Source: Rhizoclosmatium globosum
Taxonomy: Eukaryota; Chytridiomycota; Chytridiomycetes; Chytridiales; Chytriomycetaceae
Assembly: GCA_002104985.1 (NCBI GenBank)
Contig: MCGO01000029.1
Location: 420,644 to 484,643, forward strand
DNA length: 64,000 bases
Direction of reading: 5' to 3'
Shown piece after piece: positions 36,357-47,858 of the stretch (its first letter is position 1; every line of letters starts with the position of its first letter). Below the pieces are notes generated by a model. That model saw only the letters and a program-made list of their open reading frames with translations. It was not told the DNA's origin and searched no databases. The position numbers were made by a program, and so were the translations under genes.

Positions 36357-39300
36357 ATGAATGCATTCAGATTCGTGGCTCCCTTGTTGTTGAAGTAATC
36401 GCAAAGCGCGAAAAAGAACGCACTTGGAATTACTGGCCAAAAACTCTGACGCCCAGCCCGCCCAACACGCTCTCCTCGTGCAATGAACTCGCAGCTGTAT
36501 CAGACCGACTCATGTGTTGTGCTATGTGTTGCTAATTGCAGAGGTGAGCTCTGCTCGCGTATTCAACCGAATAGCTTCGTTTTGACACGTTCAACAAGGA
36601 AAACTATCGCAAGTGGCTAAACTCGCATCTGAATGCAGCGCTGACGCCGTCCTTCACATTGGCGACTTTGGGCTGACAAGTAAGACAGCATCTAACATTT
36701 GATATCGGAGGCTGAGCACTTGAACAGAATCTTCAGTATCTTGGTCCACACGAACACCCGATACAACACCCTCATTACCCAGTCTTTTTCTACTCCTCAA
36801 TCAGTCGATCGAAGCTGGTCGACGCGCTCTAGAGAATCCAGCGCGCAATCTATCTCTGGTCAACAAGACTCGAGAAACGAAATCGATGACTTTCAACGTG
36901 GCTCGAGACAGTTTCCTGTTCCCCTCTATGTGATTTCAGGTTCCGAAGAAGAGGTAGGCCCATTTTGTGACACCAGGATGAATCTAATTTCGTTTACACA
37001 AGAACCTTCCTAATATTCCCAAATTTCCCTGATCTCTGGCTCCTCGAACAGTATCCGCATTCCAAAAAAGTCTTGCGTTCTGAAAGTGTTTGTTGTTCCT
37101 AACATCCAAGTCGCCGAAAACGCGTCTGAAAACACAGCTTTTCTTGTGAATGAACTTGCAACTATGCTGGCTCGCGCAGCTGAGCCTCCTTCTTCCAATC
37201 AAGAAATTCGAGTGCTTGTTTCCGATTATGATATCGGTAATTTCGTATCAAACCTTGGCTGCCACGTTGAGGTACACACTTGTTTCATTTCTCCCATGAA
37301 AAGTAACGCCAACATTCACAGGCCAACGTCATAATTTCTTCTATGCCTTCAAATCAGTTGTTTCAAACTGATATCTTAAACTGTATTCGGGAGGTTTTGA
37401 CAAGCGAACGCTCAATTGTTTCCAAGTAAGAGGTGGATTGCTTTTGGAGTTCGGTTAACCCAGTTGCAGCGCCTTCCACCAAAAACTGTTTGGTATCTTG
37501 GAATTATCTCGTAGTGGCCAGTTTGAACAAGAGCTTCCACTATCAGTTGATCTTAAATATTCGGAGACACGAAACCTTCAGATTCGAAGTTCTAATGACC
37601 AAGTGTCGTGCATTGTCACAGATATCGGTAAGAATCAATTGATACATTTATAAGAAACTGAGACTCTACTTCAAGGACGACGACGATATCGCACTCTGTC
37701 ATGTTTACCCACTGAAGTTACGACCTTGAAGAGTGATGATAACTTTAAATCGAATCCCCGGCCAGTCAGTAATTCTTGGGATTATGCATCACGCTCTACA
37801 GATATTACCCCTTCTAATGCCTCATCTCCTGGTGATTGGATCCATGAAAGCAGTCAAGCAATCATGAGACCGGCATCTGTCAAATCGGTTACAGATACGT
37901 CAACTATTTTCAAAACAGAATTTGACACACTGTCGGATATGACGGAGGTTTCAGAGATGGAGGTTAGCTCTTTTAAGTGTGAGAAACAATTTTGACAGCT
38001 TGTCAGGCTACCGGTATTTCAACAGTATTAGTTGGTAATTTCCCTGACGAGACCACTGAAGCTGAGCTTAAGTACAGGTTTCGAAACGTTAATGTAAGCG
38101 ATCTTCGTTCAATATTATTCTCACAGATTCGCACAGATCCTGAGATGTAAAATTGTGAACAACAAGAAAGCCGACCGCAAACCTTTTGCATTTTTGGATG
38201 TGAAAGAGTGCGATCGGGATGCCGTTCTAAAGATGAACGGGGAGGTACGGTATCACTTACTCTTTGGTTCTCGCTTATTCGGTGTCCCTCAAATCTAGAG
38301 ATTCCACGGCCTTAAGCTGAAGGTAGAATACGATCCAAGTCGGCTGGAAAAGCTGGGACGTAAACGTTCGGATTCAGTCAAGTTGGAAATGTCATCGATT
38401 GTTGTTGCGGATACTCCTGTACCATCCATTCCTCATACTCTCAAAAAGAGTAATAGCTTGAACGCGTTGGAATTCTATACGTCCTCGAATCCCCAAGCGA
38501 ATAGTGCGATGGCCTTCAGACCCAACTCGCAAGTCCCAAAAACTGGAACCATGATTAGAACTCGGTCGCAACTACTCAATTCAACTCAACTTGCTCAAAA
38601 TTATGAATCCTGGATGGAGCCAAATAATCCCGAATCCTCTTCGTCTCCATCCCTGACCCAATCCTATTTGCCGCCAATGACTTTGCACCAATCACCTGTA
38701 ACTGCTAAATCGTCGTTGGCCCTAAAGAGTTCTTGGGACTCTCCTCCACGAAAGAAGGATACGTTCACAACCGGTGCAAGTTGGGAGAAAGTCGAATCTA
38801 ACAACAGCAATCAAAGCTGCTCAAAAAATAACCTCCCTCCTTCTTGGAGTATTAATGTTCGCGCGGATTCTACAGGTGTAGACCTCAATCAATGGGATCA
38901 ACCTCAAAGACATGTTGCTTACAGAACAAACAGTAATAGTTCTTCTGTTGATCAAAGCGAGTATTCTACTTATTCTTCACCCGATAACTTCCATCTACCT
39001 GCTCATTCGGGAAGTGGACCTGTTGATGTTGGCCGGACTCATTGGGGAGGTGCACCTTCACAGCTGATGAAACTGCCTGGAGACCAGTGGGGGGAATCAA
39101 TTACACCTATGGATCGACGTGATTTCAATAGTTTGACTTCAATCGATCACAGACGGCTATCTCAAACGCGTGAAACCTCAATGAAAACTAATGCCATGGC
39201 TTCTGTTATGAGTTTTAATCAGCAACTTATGAGTGGCGTTGGTTTGGCTACTGGAGCGGGTCTTACTGAAGGCCATCGAAGACCAAGCCTTGTCAATCTG

Positions 39301-39495
39301 TCCGCATTCAGTCATGGGCCTAGCGTTGAATATGACGCCATTAGCTCTTGGTATCCACCTAATATCGAAACGGCTGTGGAAAATGGCGGAATGGCAGGAT
39401 TTGTGAAGAGAGGAAATTCAGGTATATCTGGTGTCAGTGGATGGCAGCCTCACCAACCAAGTACGAAGTCTTTGTATGAAAAAAATATCTGGTGA
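36357..39495 (+). CDS. RRM protein with NYN-like region and Ser/Asn/Gln-rich tail
   Basis: Well supported from about 37086 on. A region ASENTAFLVNELATMLARA then EIRVLVSDYDIGNFVSNLGC resembles the core of NYN nuclease domains, as in MARF1/limkain. After intron 37272-37321 comes a linker, then an RRM with RNP2-like TVLVGNF and RNP1-like KPFAFLDV split by an intron near 38100. Intron 38245-38298 follows, and the last exon 38299-39495 codes a disordered Ser/Asn/Pro-rich tail. The 5' part (36357-37080) looks coding in pieces, but its exons are unresolved, so the start is a guess. A role in RNA regulation is inferred from the RRM. Confidence 0.6.
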
Positions 39496-39644
39496 ATGCT
39501 GTATGAAAGTTTGTTTGTTAATGATGTATGGTTCATTTGCGTGTTGCTATTTTGGGTTCGAAGTACAAATATTGTTTAATATAATTTAATTGCGCATCGC
39601 GATAAACTTTCTTTCGTTGAACATGAAGTGGCAGAAGCTAAAAA

Positions 39645-41354
39645 TCATTTGAGAATTGATGTCATGGATTCGCTACCCATATCATGCTGTGCTTTTGACT
39701 TTGGCAATTGTGGAACACCTGAATATGAAGCTGAAGTTGGCGATCTCTGTAATGTTTGATTTGTTTTCAAAGTATTGGCAAACACTTGCACCATTTCGTG
39801 AAATGTTTCCTGCAAAGACGCGAGTTCCAAAATAAAGCTTCGACTTTTTATACCACTCTCTTTGTTGAGAACTTCGCTAAACTTCATCTCTTTGAGAAGG
39901 ATGATTTGTTTGGAGACGAGTTTTAGTTGACCCGAAACAGCCATGGCGAACAAACTCCCCAGAAGAAGAACAACGGCTATAATTACAGCCATGTATATTC
40001 CCGTATGTAAAGATGCCTGAGAAACTTCATATTCCACTGTGTCGACGTCTAGATAGACCACAAAAGGTAAGGCTGACCGCCAAAAGAAAATATTTAAGCT
40101 CAAGACGCCAATTTTTTCCGTCAAACTTTCTATTACAGTGTAGAGTTTGGGTGGTATGTGCAATCACCGATAGTTGTTGAGTCAAATTTCCTTTCGGTTG
40201 AAATGTATCGTTTATGTACTGCGCAAAGTCCGACATAAATGGATCATTAATTTGATTCAATTCAAGTATATCGCTTCCGTCAGCAGAAAGTATGTTCGCA
40301 TTTGATGATGTGCCAACAACTGAGCCAGTGTCAATCTCTACAATTCCTGCAAACATGGGAAACGGGATCGAATCAACGACTGACTTGAGTTGGCCGGAGA
40401 GAAACGAGATTGTCCAGTCGTTTACGAAAACAACCTTCTCTTTCGTTACTCCATTGACAGCAATCGCGTAATAGCTCTTATAAAGTATCCCAGCTTGAGC
40501 GTACACTGAAGAAAAGCTTTCATAGCTGTCATTGAAGTAATTGATTCCTTTGCCTGAGTTTCCGCCTGGGGCGTTTTGGAGTGTGTTGTTATTCCCTGGA
40601 TTAGAAACCGTTCCATCTCCTGGAGTATAGTCAATTGCAACGGGAGGGTAATATGGAGCTCCATTTGAGTCACAATTGAACGTGAAATAAGTCAGGTTGT
40701 CTTGATAGAACTGTGAGGAGAAATTATGAGACTTAAATTGGAATGTTTTAATTGATACCCACATATTGTAAAAGACTTTGATTGTATTGATAACCAAATG
40801 CCAGACCATCTGGGTACGTATAGTAATAGGTATCTATTTGATGTGATTAGTGTGATAGGAATTGAAAAAGATGCATACCCATCGTAGTATGTTGGAATTG
40901 CTGCAAAAGTTGAGCCATATTTCTCAAAGTATCATTCTGGCGCTGGGAAGTTGCAACACTCCAAACATTAGACTAAATAGCAATTAATAAAGGCAAATTA
41001 TCTGGGCTATATACCCGAAACAAGCGAACTTCCAACTGAGTTAAGTCTTGGAGGTTCCGAGCTGTTAAACTCAAATACGCTGAAATTTCATCCCCGACCA
41101 GCTCCTCGAGCTGCGAGACCAAGTCTTCGATATTTCGTTTGGCACTATTGAATGTCAATTGCCTTGGAGTTGTTAGCATAGATTTAATGCATGTCAATCC
41201 AGTGTTACCAACTGAGCACTCCGACCAAAATAGTCGAAGCCGCAAGAAAGACAATCAAAAGTTGGAACAATCTTGGACGATATCCTTTCATCTTCTCAAT
41301 CATTGCAGAGCCATGGCTTGCAGTCGTTGCATTACTTTTGCGATGGGATTGCAT
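39645..41354 (-). CDS. Two-TM Cache-like receptor lacking an output domain
   Basis: Start at ATG 41354 (MQSHRKSNATTASHG). A first membrane segment LFQLLIVFLAASTILVGVLS is followed by a helical stretch, then a roughly 230-residue extracellular region resembling a double-Cache sensor (YPDGLAFGYQYNQSLLQY, VYAQAGILYKSYYAIAVNGV, DWTISFLSGQL). A second membrane segment IYMAVIIAVVLLLGSLFAMAV leads to a HAMP-like helix pair and about 60 residues, with a stop at 39645. Introns include 41163-41208 and others near 41000, 40850 and 40720. The frame shifts near 40060. Related fungal proteins continue into a cyclase or kinase; none follows here. Confidence 0.6.
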
Positions 41355-41585
41355 TGTTAAAGGTACTTTTATTGTTTAAAAGTGAGACAATGATCCATGC
41401 ACACTTGTCAAAATATAAGTTATCCTACAAACAGTATGATGCCAATAAATAACTTAAATTCGAATTCAAATCAACTTAGATGCTGATTATAGTTAAGAAA
41501 CGTTATTAATCAGAATGTGATCATAAATTGTTTCTTTGTTTGAGACAGACAATAGCAGTCATCAGTGATATATTCCAGCAATTAT

Positions 41586-43416
41586 TCAATCTTCCAACTC
41601 ATCAAACGAAAATTTAACATCAACAACCACGACGTCTTGAATGTTCGCAACCTTTGAATTCAATACTAAGAACTCCGCACGATCATCCCCATTTCTTGCA
41701 CGGGTGTAACCCATGCCTTCAAACAATTGATTACATCGAATTGAATGATAAAAGAAGCCACGAGCTTCAAGTAAGCTAACAGATTCTATGCTCCTGATTT
41801 TTTCTGGAGAAAAGTAATCTGGATGATTTTCCTTTTCTTGACGATGCAAATTGGACACTTTCCTAGAAAAACAATTATTAAATTTCATTAAATATTAGAT
41901 ACGACATACTTGAGCGTTTCAACGCCCTTGATGTCTGTGAAATGCTTCAATTTTAAAGCAGGAAGATGTGGTAGAAGCTTTTCGTAGATGTCGCTGCCGT
42001 ACACTTCTTTCACAAGACTAAAGATTTCATCCCACGTCGCATGTGTTCGTATCATGGGTTCAGGGAACAAAACCAATTTATGAGAGTATCCTTCTTGATA
42101 TAGGCGGGCAAGATATGCCTTTGAGAAACCAAGAGACAACAATGCTTTTGGAACACTCAATCCACAGAGCTCGCGGATTGTATCGCCCCCGAAAACCTAT
42201 GATCAATCTTTAGTTCACATAAATGATTGTTGAAATACTTGCAAAAGATACGAGGTTGGCCGACTCATCAGATAAGTTTTCAAAGTCTTCAGGAACACGG
42301 CCTCGAATAAACGCCCAAGAATTCCTTCAACTAGAGTCGAATCTGACCGAATGACTTCTCTGTTCTTGAATTTATTTGCTACTTCCTGGCAACGTTCGTA
42401 TTTTGTCAAAATCCGACCTTCATGCTCGTTGATAATACTCTCTAAATCAATCTCAATCTTGTGGATATAAGCATGAGGAATTTCATGAATGCGACGATTA
42501 GGAAGTAGGTATTCAAGACGGTCTTTCCCATCAGGATCTCTGCTATGTCCTTTTCCTGATTGAAGGTGTTAACTTGAATGAAATCTTGACTACAACAAAC
42601 CTATGAACAAGTAGTTGCATCCCATGGTATGATAGAAGAATCCACGTGCCTGTTGACATCCATTGGAGTTAAGAAAATTTGCATTGGATGAACTCACGTC
42701 GTACAATGAAACGTGACTCAATTTCATCAATTTATCAACACTATAGAATTCAGAATGTATGAGCTTGTCCTCAACAGAGAGTTCTGAGATATATCTATAT
42801 TGAATTTACTCACTGGGTTCTCAAATTGAAAATATTACCTTAATCTTCCACTTGGATCAATTCTTTTGATGTGGAAGGTCTTCAACTTCTCTAAATGGGG
42901 AAATAGCCTAGAATGCACTTCCTCTCCGTAGTGGATTTTAATCAACTTCATCATATTATCCCAAGTTCCCAAGACAAGCTCATCATCCGAGCAAGGAAAG
43001 ATAACAAGACGATGTTGCGTTCCGTCATCAAGTCGTTTCCGCAACCAAGACTTTGAGAAACCAACAGCCAACATTGCTTGAGTGTGGTTCATACCAGCAA
43101 ATGAGCTGAATGCATCATGCCCGAAAACCTTACAGAGTCAAATCAAATTCAACTTCCACTGATTGATCGCACTTACCCATGACAACTTCTTTCCCGGCTC
43201 TCCCGAGAGCAAATCCAGCTGATCTTGGCTGACGCCCCTTTGGAAACGGCCAACAAAATGGGGTGGAACATTGAATCCTTCAGGGAAGTGAGACTCAGTA
43301 CGTAGAACGTCCCTGATACGTCTCGTGAACCCGGCATCTGGGTGATCAAGATCGCTCAAGTGAAGGGAGGCACTGGAAAACGCCGAAGTGAATCGGTTAA
43401 TGGTTGGTGCATTCAT
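41586..43416 (-). CDS. Unknown protein built of two ~185-residue repeats
   Basis: Intact 518-residue protein from seven exons (43416-43177, 43128-42839, 42794-42698, 42649-42601, 42555-42239, 42196-41910, 41862-41586). After about 80 unique residues, two copies of one domain follow. Each starts with VFG-D at a phase-0 exon boundary and carries GFSK, H+LV-FP, TWD, an L-PHL segment, ARGFFYH--CN-LF and a final D-R-E-L block. Both copies also share a phase-2 intron after the first ~95 residues. I do not recognise the domain. No signal peptide, membrane segment or obvious catalytic motif. The Arg-Gly-Phe-Phe-Tyr-His stretch is the best-conserved block. Confidence 0.85.
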
Positions 43417-43753
43417 TTGTGACGAGAAATTGGTGATCAATCACATACCAATGACACTTCATAATTTATTCATGATCACTCCAGTAGAGTACGTTGTTGA
43501 AAATGCTGAAAGAGGCGGGTCAAATATTTAAAGGCATTATTGACAAAGTGCAGAAACGGGTTTGAGTTGTGGCTGGTTTTTTTTGACGCGTTGGAGTAAT
43601 TCATGCCATTCATACCATTTTATACCATAATGTCTCTTAATAAATACTTATGCATGTTTACTTCACTTCTTTGTTTCGAGTGGCACCACTGGATCTTCTT
43701 TCCCACTTCTTGACAGATTCATTGTCAAAGATTGACCGAACAGTAAAACTTCT

Positions 43754-44080
43754 TTGTCCCGCAGTCAAGTTCCAACATCCCCGTTCAGAAATTTTAACAA
43801 AGAAATCCCCTACTTTTCTCATAATATGGAGTGTGACAAGTTTCTCCACAGCGTTGCTGAAGGTATGTTGATGAACTGTCATGTTAGCCTTGAGTTTTGT
43901 CAGGTTGACTCATATGGTTCAAACACAGATCTTCAAAATGTACAATCGAAACGACTATCTGCGGGAAACTTGGGAGAGTTTGACGCGTACCTGTCTTCGT
44001 TAAAGGAGTTGCAAGAAAGCGACTTTCAAGTTCCATCGAGTCCAATTCTTCTGGATTGTCCACAAATGCAAGATCTCTGA
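43754..44080 (+). CDS. Hypothetical small protein
   Basis: Weak call. An open frame with protein-like, Ser/Glu/Asp-rich composition (MECDKFLHSVAEGM, GEFDAYLSSLKELQESDFQV) sits between two minus-strand genes. Just past its stop, another frame continues to a basic KGKSAKRPRAV end near 44158, and overlapping AATAAA-type signals lie at about 44167-44177. The opposite strand also has an open frame over 43658-43882, so the coding strand is not certain. No family recognised. Confidence 0.3.
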   Translation: MSRSQVPTSPFRNFNKEIPYFSHNMECDKFLHSVAEGMLMNCHVSLEFCQVDSYGSNTDLQNVQSKRLSAGNLGEFDAYLSSLKELQESDFQVPSSPILLDCPQMQDL

Positions 44081-44211
44081 ACAAGCTTCTTCTTCTTATG
44101 CATACGAAACCAAGAATCTGATGAGAAAGGGAAAAGCGCCAAACGGCCACGAGCCGTGTAATTGATTATAAATAAATAAATATCGTGTTATAAATTATCA
44201 AATATTACTCT

Positions 44212-45748
44212 TTAATATGATTTCTGCTTCTTCCAGAGAGTTTTCACCCTTTCATTGTCTTTTTGAAGATTAATTGGAATGGGAGATTTTCGAAGTAAAG
44301 ATGCAGATAGTGGTGTTGATGATGAAGCTGAAGTTGAAGCCCGTCCAACGATTGTGAATTCTCGTTTTGAGGGAGCAGGGGTAGAAGGTATGTCTGATGT
44401 TGAGGCCCGTCCAACAATTTGCATTCCACGCGTTGTCTCTGAAAGTTTATCCGATGACTGTAGGCTGAAGTCGATGCAGTTGACAATGTCATTCCAGAAG
44501 TATTTCCAACCTTTCCTTCGTCGACAAGAGCAGACTCTGAAGAATCAGGATCCGAGTCGGATGAGAATCGTATGTGCTCCGGACTCCCACTTCTTGACCG
44601 GACCAAAGGTATCAAGCGACTCTTTCCTTTCGTATCAATATATCTGGATAAGAGGGATTTGGTTCTGAATCCGACATTCGTCCTTTAAGCTTTTTTCGCG
44701 TTGGTTTTGGATTGCCTTCATCGTTATCTTATCAGAGTCGGAAGAAAGTGGATCTCGACCTTGGGCTTCTATCTTTGTAGCTACCACTTCCAGAAGACAA
44801 GTCCGAGCTACTACTCGAACTACCAACATATGAATGAGAGAATTATTGCCGTTGCGACTCTTCCTGAAGAACTTGAGGAGGGATGTACCATATTGAACCA
44901 TAGCATCATAAGCTTCCATTGTCAAACCCGACCTCATGAATCCAACAAGTTCGTGAATAAAATGTTCTGTCTTTGTTCGAAGGTATGGCTTCAACAATTG
45001 TATAGCATCCTCTAGGTTTATGAACAGTGGTCGTTAGTTAACAGAGAGGAACGTTTCCACAAACACACCTGTTTGAGGGTCATACTTTCCAAGTACAGCC
45101 ACAACGTATTCGACCACAATATCCACGTCTTCCAGTCCAAGAATAGCTCGCAGGTCTCTTCGCGTCCAATCAGCAAGTTTTGAGCGAAGTGGCTGACGAG
45201 TGAATTGGACAGGCGGGGGAAGTGGTCGGAAGCGGGAGTGCATATTTGAAGCAATATGTTTTGCGAATGTTCCTTTTGAGTAGACGGCTGCGCGTTTTTC
45301 AGCAGAAGCGAGAGTGTTTGTGTTCAATGGAGCCCTGTTAACATGGTCTCTGACGGTTCGCGAGTTTACCGCGGGCCCTGTCGGCGTCTAATAGGTGGCA
45401 CTTGAGGAATGCGGGCGAGGCGTTCTGCCTGGGCCCATTGTTGAATGGTGTTTGTGTTGAAGGTTTCGCAAAGACAACTCGGCCAAGTGCGTGGCGGCCC
45501 TCGCCAAACACCGTTTTGCAAAGTGGACACAAAGTCGAACTCTGCGCCCACGTCGAAATGCACGTGAGACAGAACGAGTGGAGACACGGAACAAGACACG
45601 TCGTTGCAAACAGAGTGTCCAGACAGATCGGACACGGTTCTTGGGCGTCAACAGACTCCGATTCGCTGGCTGACTCAGCCGCGGCGTCAGTGTCGCTGCG
45701 ATCGTGTTCGGCGGCAAAGAGTGGGTCAACTTCGCCATCCTCCTCCAT
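44212..45748 (-). CDS. TOPORS-like RING E3 ubiquitin/SUMO ligase (frame breaks)
   Basis: Starts MEEDGEVDPLF at 45748. An acidic segment is followed by a C3HC4 RING (CPICLDTLFATTCLVPCLHSF with CISTW and CPLCK). Next comes the TOPORS-type block RRDLRAILGLEDVDIVVEYVVA, then LKPYLRTKTEHFIHELVGF with AYDAMVQYG, and a Ser/Arg-rich tail with two IVGRASTS copies. Topors proteins are nuclear E3 ligases. Introns are 45335-45369 (35 nt) and 45012-45068. One G seems lost at the second exon start (45333-45334), and the Ser-rich tail has further one-base breaks (near 44850, 44730 and 44610). The domain order leaves little doubt about the family. Confidence 0.8.
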
Positions 45749-45767
45749 TTTCAAATAAGACAAAGAA

Positions 45768-46521
45768 ATGTTCAACAAACTCTTCCTCTCCTTCCTTGCT
45801 CCTATCGCGTCATACGCCATTGACATTACTGCCTCGCCTAAAATTGTGTGCAGCCAGCTCCATGACGCCTGGCCCAGCGTCTTTACAGACCCGAATGCCA
45901 ACTGCTGCTCATTCCATGCAAGTGAATGCAGCTGGTACTCGAATCCAGACCACCCTCGCAGCTATGATCCTGTCAGTATTGGTGTCAACGCGTTCGGAGG
46001 TTACTTTGACCTTCATTGTAAATACTGCGAAGGTTTCATTTTCTCGCTGTATGTAGCTTCCTCTTCTGAAAGCAATAATCACGTTTCATCTCTTTTCTTA
46101 GAACTTTGGAGAATTCTACTGTTGGTGGTGAACTTCCTAATCTGAGCGGCGTACAAGGATTATCAGAAGTGTGAGTGAGTCGTGTTCTAAACACCGACAA
46201 CCCAGACCTTAATACTTATCGCAACAGAATCCTAAACAATAATAGCTTGACTGGCAGTATTTCATCGGATGATATGGGGTTCCGACTGTAAGTGCCTAGT
46301 TCTTGACGTATGCGACAACTTATAGCAAGAATTCAAGTGAAGCGAGTAACAACGCGTTGACTGGAATAATTCCACCGTGGATTTCTTATTATCGCGATAT
46401 TACACTCGATGGAAACTGTTTCGAAAATGCAGACGACTTTGATGTTATCAATAGCCCTGACTGTACTCTCGATGATTCTGAAGGTGCATTTCCAAGTGAA
46501 GGCGATGACTTGATTCGTTGA
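45768..46521 (+). CDS. Secreted small leucine-rich-repeat protein
   Basis: Intact 201-residue protein from exons 45768-46048, 46102-46170, 46228-46287 and 46326-46521. A signal peptide (MFNKLFLSFLAPIASYA) leads to a Cys-rich cap with NANCCSFH and ECSWYSN, resembling the N-terminal cap of plant-type LRRs. Then come LRR units (GGELPNLSGVQGLSEVILNN, NSLTGSISSDDM, NNALTGIIPPW) and a short acidic tail. No transmembrane segment, so it is probably extracellular. The two small internal exons are 69 and 60 nt with phase-2 borders, each near one repeat. It is divergent from the TOPORS-like gene, with 19 bp between start codons. Confidence 0.85.
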
Positions 46522-46535
46522 TCCTCATTTATTGG

Positions 46536-46541
46536 AATAAA
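46536..46541 (+). terminator. Possible polyadenylation signal
   Basis: AATAAA 14 nt after the LRR gene stop and 7 nt before the stop of the convergent nuclease gene, so the 3' ends very probably overlap. Confidence 0.4.
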
Positions 46542-46548
46542 GAATAGC

Positions 46549-47780
46549 TCATTCACTGTGAAGATAGACTTGTTTCTCTCTTCCTTGCCGTTTGATTTCC
46601 GCAAGCTCTGACGAAATTAATGCTTGTCTGAATTCAATGTCATTCATATCACGAGAAGTATTCCACCATTCAAATCCATTCATACGTTTCCAAAGAAGTG
46701 AGAGTACCGCAATCAGCACGACAATGATGTGACCAATTGAAACCATAGCTGTCCATTCCATCATTGATTTCACATCAGCAGCAGTATTCCCATCATCGCT
46801 GGCACCTTTCCTGCCAAGATCACACTCATCAGCAATCGCATTCAACCAAGCCGCAATCCTGAACCCACCCTTTGCAATCTGAACATTCAATATATCCACC
46901 ACAGCCTCATAATACGCTCTACTGAAATCCTGCATCGGATCCGCGTCATACAAGGTCCAAAACAGAGATCATCACAAAGCATCAGGTTTCCTTCAAGAGA
47001 CATTTCAACCGCTGCTGAAGGTACCCGTCTCGCATTGTGTGTAGGTTTATATATTAGGAGATGTATATTCGGCTTGTTTGATCCGAAACGGGATATCAAG
47101 ATGTCAGAGTAAAGGATATACGCGTGTGGATCTGACGCATTATCCCCAATTCTGTAACATACTGCGCGGGTATCGAGTAGTCGTGGATTCCATGGAAATT
47201 AGACGCCTTCCCGTTGTAAATCGCTTTTGCGTCGTTTCCTCCCTTTTGTCGTTGACAGTTGTGGAGGGGTTGAGCAATTCGCCGATGAAATGGGTCAAAT
47301 ACTGAATTGCTAATGTTGTTGAGTTGTCTGATGTGAGGTCGCAGTTGTTGGCGAGTAAGATGGCGGTTTGGGTTGTGATTGCGGAGAGGACACATCCGTC
47401 TCCCGAACAGCCGTTGGGAGTTCTAATAAAGCGTTTGTTTATTATTGGACATAAACTACTGAGGATAGGGAGACGTACATCCACAGGACTGAGGGGGGTT
47501 GTTCTCAGGGTAGTTTACAAAATGCCATGAGGCCGTTTCGGGATGAGCTATCCGCCATTCGTCAGCCCAATTTGGTGTCCTGCCCCCGAGAGAGCATTGT
47601 ACTCAGGCATCAAGAGTTTAGTAACCATTGATTTGGCGTTATCGTTCAGGTTCTGCAGGTGTGTGAGCACTTTATTAAAGTGAAGCATGGACTCACACGC
47701 TGAGCTATTTCTCCTGTGACAGAATGGCTAAGTGCGCTCCATGCGTTGGCTGAAGATGCAAGGATGATGATGCAAAGCAT
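46549..47780 (-). CDS. S1/P1-type zinc nuclease with C-terminal membrane anchor
   Basis: Signal peptide MLCIIILASSANA, with mature protein predicted to start at Trp (WSALSH), the N-terminal residue that binds zinc in S1/P1 nucleases. Family segments follow: MVTKLLMPEYNALGG, PNWADEWRIAHPE, WHFVNYPENNPPQ, LTHFIGE, AQPLHN, KGGNDAKAIYNGKASNFHGI and AYYEAVVDILNVQIAKGGFR. These enzymes cut single-stranded DNA and RNA outside the cell or in secretory compartments. Unusually, the C-terminus has a membrane helix (MVSIGHIIVVLIAVLSLLW) and about 50 cytosolic residues. Introns include 47653-47696. One A seems lost near 47275 (restoring GEIAQPLH) and one base near 46965. Confidence 0.82.
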
Positions 47781-47858
47781 TTTGAATAGTTTATCAGAGA
47801 ATCAAATTCGTTGTTCTTTATTATGTCTAATAATATTCATGATACAGGTATGGCACAA

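Noticed and set aside
43658..44150. Minus-strand genes at 43658-43882 and 43884-44150
   Set aside because: Protein-like in part, but no start codon, splice pattern or family supports them; the plus-strand reading with overlapping AATAAA-type signals fits the layout slightly better.
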